The translations under genes were made by a program, and so were the position numbers. A DNA stretch of 64,000 bases from contig OZ287714.1 of NCBI GenBank assembly GCA_965649825.1, forward strand, positions 62,001-126,000, written 5' to 3'. Within the stretch, counting starts at the first letter, position 1, and every line of letters starts with the position of its first letter. A model generated the notes under the pieces. The model did not search any database. It was not told where the DNA came from and was given only the letters and a program-made list of their open reading frames with translations. Positions 59,301-64,000 of the stretch are shown one piece after another. This DNA comes from Penicillus capitatus. Its lineage: Eukaryota > Chlorophyta.

Positions 59301-62300
59301 GGCCCTTCGAGCAGCAGAGGTGTCTTGGTGCAGACGGAGGCGAAGATGCGAGCGGTGTTGTCCACGACTGTGGGAGTTCTATGCAGCGAAGGTCGCCATG
59401 CGTTGTCCCCTTCTGTCTGAGGGGGAATGCTCAGTGCGAGACCCACACCATCCAATCGAGCCAATCGATCGCCTCTACCTATTCGATCTTCGATCGTGAT
59501 GCCAAAAGAGGAGGCGCTGTTCCCTTCCGTGGCCTTGACTTCGTCCAGTGCGTTGTCCAAGGCGCGAACTTCATCGCCGAAATGATTCAACAGGATGTTC
59601 TTTTGCTGTTCTGGCGTCAGGCCGAGGAGATAGAAGTATCTGGCTCCCAGCAGGATGATTCTCTCGAAAGTCATGGTCTCCCTCGGATGGTGTATGACAA
59701 AGTTGGCCCATCTGAGAGTTCTTCGGAAATCGGCGCATGGATTCTCGTGCGTTTCTTCCACAGATGCAGACTGGATGGCTCGGATGGCATCCATCAGTTG
59801 AGAAGCTTCATTCGGATAATCATCTTTCATCTCGCAGAAGAGCTTCGCATCGACAATCGACATGATATCCTCACTGGAGTACGCCGGGATGTGGATTCGC
59901 GTGATCCTGCTCTTGGTGGCCTCCGAGAGTCGCGGTTTCTTGGCAGCGGACTCCAAATATGCCGTTGCTACGAACGCGTAACCCGTCTCTGGAATATCCA
60001 GCGTCGCAGCACCGATTCCGCTGAGCGATGTGTCCTCAGGAATGGAGAATGTCGGATCCAGCTCGAGTGCACTGTTCAGTCGTTCTGTCACAGACTGTGG
60101 ACATCGATCGTAGTCTTCGAGGACGCATATGTGCTTCAGGGTGATGGCATTGACAAACGGACCATCACGGAAGACAAAGCATCCATGGCTCTTAGCCCGA
60201 CTGGCATCCGACATAAACGCACACAACTGGTTCATTCGATGGACTGCTCGTTCCAGGGCAGCTGGTGGGTGCTGATCGAAGACCTCGTTGAGCAAATCAA
60301 CGATCTCCCTGACCGTTTCGAGGACTGAGTTAAATGCTCTGTATTCGGGCTCTTCGGCGCGTTCCCTTGCTTCGCTGATCTCGACTTCTGCTTCTGCATC
60401 TGGATGCCGGTCGCCAGAGAAACCGCAAGCAACATCCATCGATTCCTGTTCCCTCTGAGCGGGGCCTCCGTCTTCGTCAGATCCTCCCCATTCCGTACCG
60501 CTGCTTGAACCATCACCGGATCCCTGGTCCTCGGCGGCCGGCGAATCCTCCTTGTTCTCATCCGTGTCAGAGGGTGCAGACTGTGTATCGCTGACAGAGT
60601 CGGCCGAGCGCCGATCATCTGGGTTCTTTGGTCTTCTCTTGAAGAGTTCGTTGAGCACACTGATTCTTCTGGGAAGATCGCTCGCGCAGTCAGTCCGTCG
60701 AATGCTGCGTTGTCGGTTTTCGGACTTGTCACTCACGATGAGCTCTGCCTCGATCTCTCGGAGAATGAAGTTGCCGATGGACAGCAACATCTCAAGGACT
60801 TCCACTGTGGATGCTAGACGCACTTGGCCGATCAGCTCCGTCGCTTCGGAATCGGACGTCAAGTGTACCATCTGTGCCCTGTCCATCATCTCAGAGATCT
60901 CCAGCCACGTCCTGATCAGTTCTGTCTTGAACGAAGTCTCTCCGTACAGGAGCACTGGTTCCCTCGCCTTCATCGTGAATGCCAACTCGACGAGCTTATC
61001 TTGAAAAATCTTGGGAGGGAACTTCGCAGCACTGCCGTGTTTCCACAGACGGCTTCGATCCAGTCGATATCCACCGAAGGAAACACGGAGAGGTCCCTGG
61101 AAAAACGAGAGCCCGTGACTCGTCTCCTGGATGTGCTTCTCCTTGCAGGATCTTGCAATTATCTCTGCTTCTTCGCCGAATGCCTGTCTGATGAGCGACA
61201 GGAGCTGCTGTCCTTCGTCCTCTGTGGAGACCAGTGGATTGAGCAGTGACATGGCGACAGCGGCCCAAGATGTTGTTCCTCCTGCGTTCTCTGCTCGGAG
61301 AAGCTTGAAACGGCGAACCACCTTGATCAGGTCTCTCATGGTTAGACGGAAGATCCCGGTGGACGCAAAGTACAGACTGGACAGACGCTCTGCGTCTGCC
61401 ATGCTCACGATGTCCCTGTACTCTTCCCTCTGGAATCTCCTGTAGATGATGTCGGCGAATTCTTCTTGCGGAAAGTCGCCCACACCCACCTCCAGGAAAC
61501 GGTTCCGCACCGTAATTGGCAGGAGTTTTCTTCCGTCTCCACCTCCGTGGAATGGATTTTGCGTGGCGAAGAATCTGAATTCTGGATGGACGTTGATCGT
61601 CATGCCGGTGCCCGGAATCTGAACCACCCGCGAGCCCTCCAGGAACGGCATCAGTGCTGCGGCTACGGAGAGGGGTGCGAGATTGAACTCATCTGCCACG
61701 AACCAGTCTCCGTTCTCCATGGCTTGAACGAGGACGCCTTTGGAGTAATGAAATCCGGCCTTGTCGGGCAGCCATGTCCCGAAGTAGTCCTGCAGCGTGG
61801 TGGTGTCGCTGTTGCTCAGAACAGTGACAGGGTTGCTGCGTCCACGGAACATCCTCAGTCCTCTGATCAGAGCAGTCTTTCCCACTGCCGGCTTTCCTTC
61901 GAGGAGAATGGGTTTGTTCGTGCAGACGCCGAGCAGAACGGCATCGGCGTATGCTTCTCTCGATCGAGTCAGCACCAGTTCCGGATCCACCTCGACGCTC
62001 TCACGCAGTTGCAGTCTGCTCAGAACGTCCGAACGGCAGCCCATGTGATCCAGCAGGTCACTGCTTTGCTGTCGGTCCTTGGCGCGGAAGACAAATGCTG
62101 CCATCAGTGCACAATGCAGGCAGTCCCTTGCATCTGTCTGCGGATACCGGACCATCAGGTTTGTCGCGATGTCCAGGAATGTGACGAAATGTCTGAAGCT
62201 GCACCTTCCTCCCTGCCTGTGCAGAAAGCTTCGGATTCTCAGACAGTAATCGCAGATGCCTTCGGCATGCTGTCGACAATGCTCGTCGCACAGGGAGCAT

Positions 62301-64000
62301 CGCAGCATGGAGTGCAGGACGGAGCAGAACTTGCTGTCTGGCAGCCGTGCGGGATCGTCCACATGCACTGTGAGGAATCGGTTGGCCAGGGCGGCAGTCA
62401 GTTCGTTCGACGAGCTGTCGTATCCTCTCGAAGCAACGCCCTTCGGAGTGTGCGTTGCGATGAACTGGAATCCTGCCGCAGGCCCCGGCACCTTGGACAC
62501 CGTCCCATCTGCCAGGACGCGGCAACGCAGATTCTTCGTCTCCCCCTTCTCCGACAGGCAGAGGATCTTCGGCGACTCCAGTACGGGGTTGACGCGCTCC
62601 TGCAGCACTGCCTCTGCTTGACCGATGTTGTCCACGATGCAGGCGCTGCCATCTTTGAAGGACCTTGTCAGCGGACCGTCCCTCCACTCTATGGCGATGT
62701 CTTCACGGCTGTTCTCTTTGGGCAGGTGTTCTCCGAGCATGACGGAGGGTTCGCTCTCCGCGGTGAGCGTGACTTGCTCGTAGCGGTTTCTCAGGAGGAA
62801 GGCGATCGTCTTCGCCAAACAGGTCTTGCCCGATCCAGCACATCCCTCGATCAGAATGGGCTGCTCGCTCCGCAGCGCATTGACCAGCGCCGTCAGCAAC
62901 GCACATGTCTGATCATTGAGCGCCACGGGCATCTCCGGCACGACAGAGCCGCGGAAAGGCACGGAGGCTCGATCGACGTTCCACTTCGCCGCAAAGATGT
63001 CCAGGATGACCGTCCGGGCTTCGTCCGTCCTGAAAGCGGAGCAGTAGATCTCGGCGCCAAGTCGGCCTAACTCTTCCGGGCTGTCGCTTCTGAAGCACCC
63101 TGTCTGCAGGGCATCCGCTATCCACTGCGCCAACCAGAACTCGGAGAACGAACTGTACACCCCGTGACGTCGCATGAAGTCTGGATCGAGCACGGCTCGC
63201 GAGACATCTCCGTGGATGGACATGCATCGCTCGACCGTCTTGACGCTGTCGTCCGGCAATGCCTTTCCAGGGAAGTGTCTTTTCCAAAAGGCCCCCGCTT
63301 CGAATCCGCATCCCTGTCTGCCTTCCGATGTCAGAGCGCCGTATGCCTGCACCATTCTTTCGAAACTGGAAAGGGGTGTGCCCGACGGGGCGTTCTGCTG
63401 GCTGGCGGACAGGCCACTCTCGCTCAGGACGTCTCGAACCAGCTGCTGGCCGTCCTCCCTGAACCGGCTGCCGTAGATCAGCCATGCATAGTCGCCGAGC
63501 TCTTCGTCCGTCTTGGGCAGCTGTTCGGCGGTTGATATCATTGCTGTCCACATCAACAGCTCCCGGTTCGTGACGACGGTGTGGCTTCCCGTCTCGCAGC
63601 ACCTGCTCTGGATGGCTTCTCTGACGTCGCAATGGAAACCGGTCATCTTTCCTGCCACGGCGCGAATGAGATCCGTCTCTGCGCCTTCGAAGTGGCGATA
63701 CAGTGTCGACTGTACGATGTGATCCCACTCTTGCTTCGGCAGCTCCTTGAAGTGCACGACGGAGAACTGAGAGAAGAAGGCGTGGCTCATTCGCTCTCTC
63801 TTTCCAGCCTGCCACGGATTCTGGGTGGCAAACAGCCTGAAGTTTGGATGCTTCTTCAGAATGCGAGGAGGCGTCAGTGCAGAGCTCTGGTCGCAAAGCA
63901 CGATCTCGCCACTCTCCAATGCATCGACGACCACCTTGAGGGCGCTCTCCTCCGCCAGGTTCATCTCATCGAGCAGGACCCAGTCGCCTTTCTCGAAGCT
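41368..64000 (-). CDS. Giant midasin-like six-AAA protein with Ig-like repeats and three VWA domains, 5' end cut
   Basis: Open from the window end (..GDWVLLDE at 64000) to 42077 in one exon, then introns 42076-42023 and 41693-41645 and a stop at 41368. Residues are numbered from 63964. AAA1 is partial (FRLFATQNP). Walker A sites: AAA2 GCAGSGKT (374), AAA3 GKPAVGKT (690, Walker B VADEFNL), AAA4 GETSFKT (about 1007, degenerate), AAA5 GPPGIGKT (1554, Walker B LLDEINL), AAA6 GPTCSRKT (1902, degenerate). An acidic insert lies near 1140-1210. A helical stretch runs about 2200-4800, then beta-rich ASH/MSP-like repeats about 4810-5290 (VDFGAV, IRIRNTGTVPVIYH). VWA1 has DNSGS (6668), VWA2 DISVS (7041), VWA3 DCTGS (about 7279), the last in vwkA style ending FPNGDPSGLT. 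It is probably an ATP-driven remodelling machine; the target is unknown. Confidence 0.88.
43940..43972 (-). other. VWA1 MIDAS metal-binding motif of the giant protein
   Basis: LLVDNSGSM, a complete D-x-S-x-S MIDAS site that usually binds Mg2+ and a ligand acidic residue. It is preceded by a helical lead-in as in midasin. Confidence 0.8.
58238..59320 (-). other. AAA5-AAA6 region of the giant protein
   Basis: AAA5 is the best preserved ATPase site: GPPGIGKT, WILLDEINLL and the sensor stretch IFATMNPAAEGGG. AAA6 begins with GPTCSRKT, where the Gly before Lys is lost. The FDNIN Walker B of AAA6 lies just beyond, near 57720. Confidence 0.75.

Overview
The window is nuclear DNA from a gene-dense microbial eukaryote. 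Most genes are cut by GT-AG introns of about 42-67 bases, two introns look like GC-AG, and genes sit on both strands with short gaps. Conserved eukaryotic proteins can be rebuilt exon by exon: an RBBP4/MSI1 WD40 protein, a GRAM-VASt lipid-transfer protein, an FKBP, PYM, APE2, a WNK kinase, PEX7, RPP29/POP4, complex I NDUFS8, a U-box protein, NSA2, an MFS transporter and SEPSECS. Peroxisomes, complex I and a selenocysteine route are implied. A presequence-bearing NAD(P)-binding protein and an FKBP of plastid-lumen style hint at a plastid or a plastid past. I cannot name the lineage; a protist of the SAR type is a guess.

Layout: 0-7 kb holds compact housekeeping genes. At 7.4-9.9 kb an LTR retroelement with LTRs that look identical and a 5-base target duplication sits inside an exon of an FHA-like gene. 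10-22 kb holds APE2, WNK, an atypical SDR, PEX7 and RPP29. 22.3-24.8 kb carries three tandem genes for secreted proteins with one shared 14-cysteine pattern that I do not recognise. 25-36 kb has a multi-membrane-span protein, NDUFS8, a U-box protein, another secreted Cys-rich protein, NSA2, an MFS transporter and an unrecognised gene. 37-40 kb is a repeat-rich scar with two LINE reverse transcriptase fragments and a partial copy of the unrecognised gene; it abuts a damaged SEPSECS gene.

The last third (41.4-64 kb and beyond) is one giant minus-strand gene. It encodes more than 7,400 residues, 21.9 kb of it in one uninterrupted exon. In order it has a ring of six AAA modules of midasin/dynein type (the first cut by the window end), a very long helical region, tandem Ig-like (ASH/MSP-like) repeats, acidic linkers, and three von Willebrand A domains at the C-terminus. 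This architecture, the secreted Cys-rich family, the decayed SEPSECS and an over-represented octamer (GATGTGAC) found in many introns are the main points of interest.

Exon limits were worked out by hand from splice signals, reading frame and family resemblance. They are predictions without transcript support.
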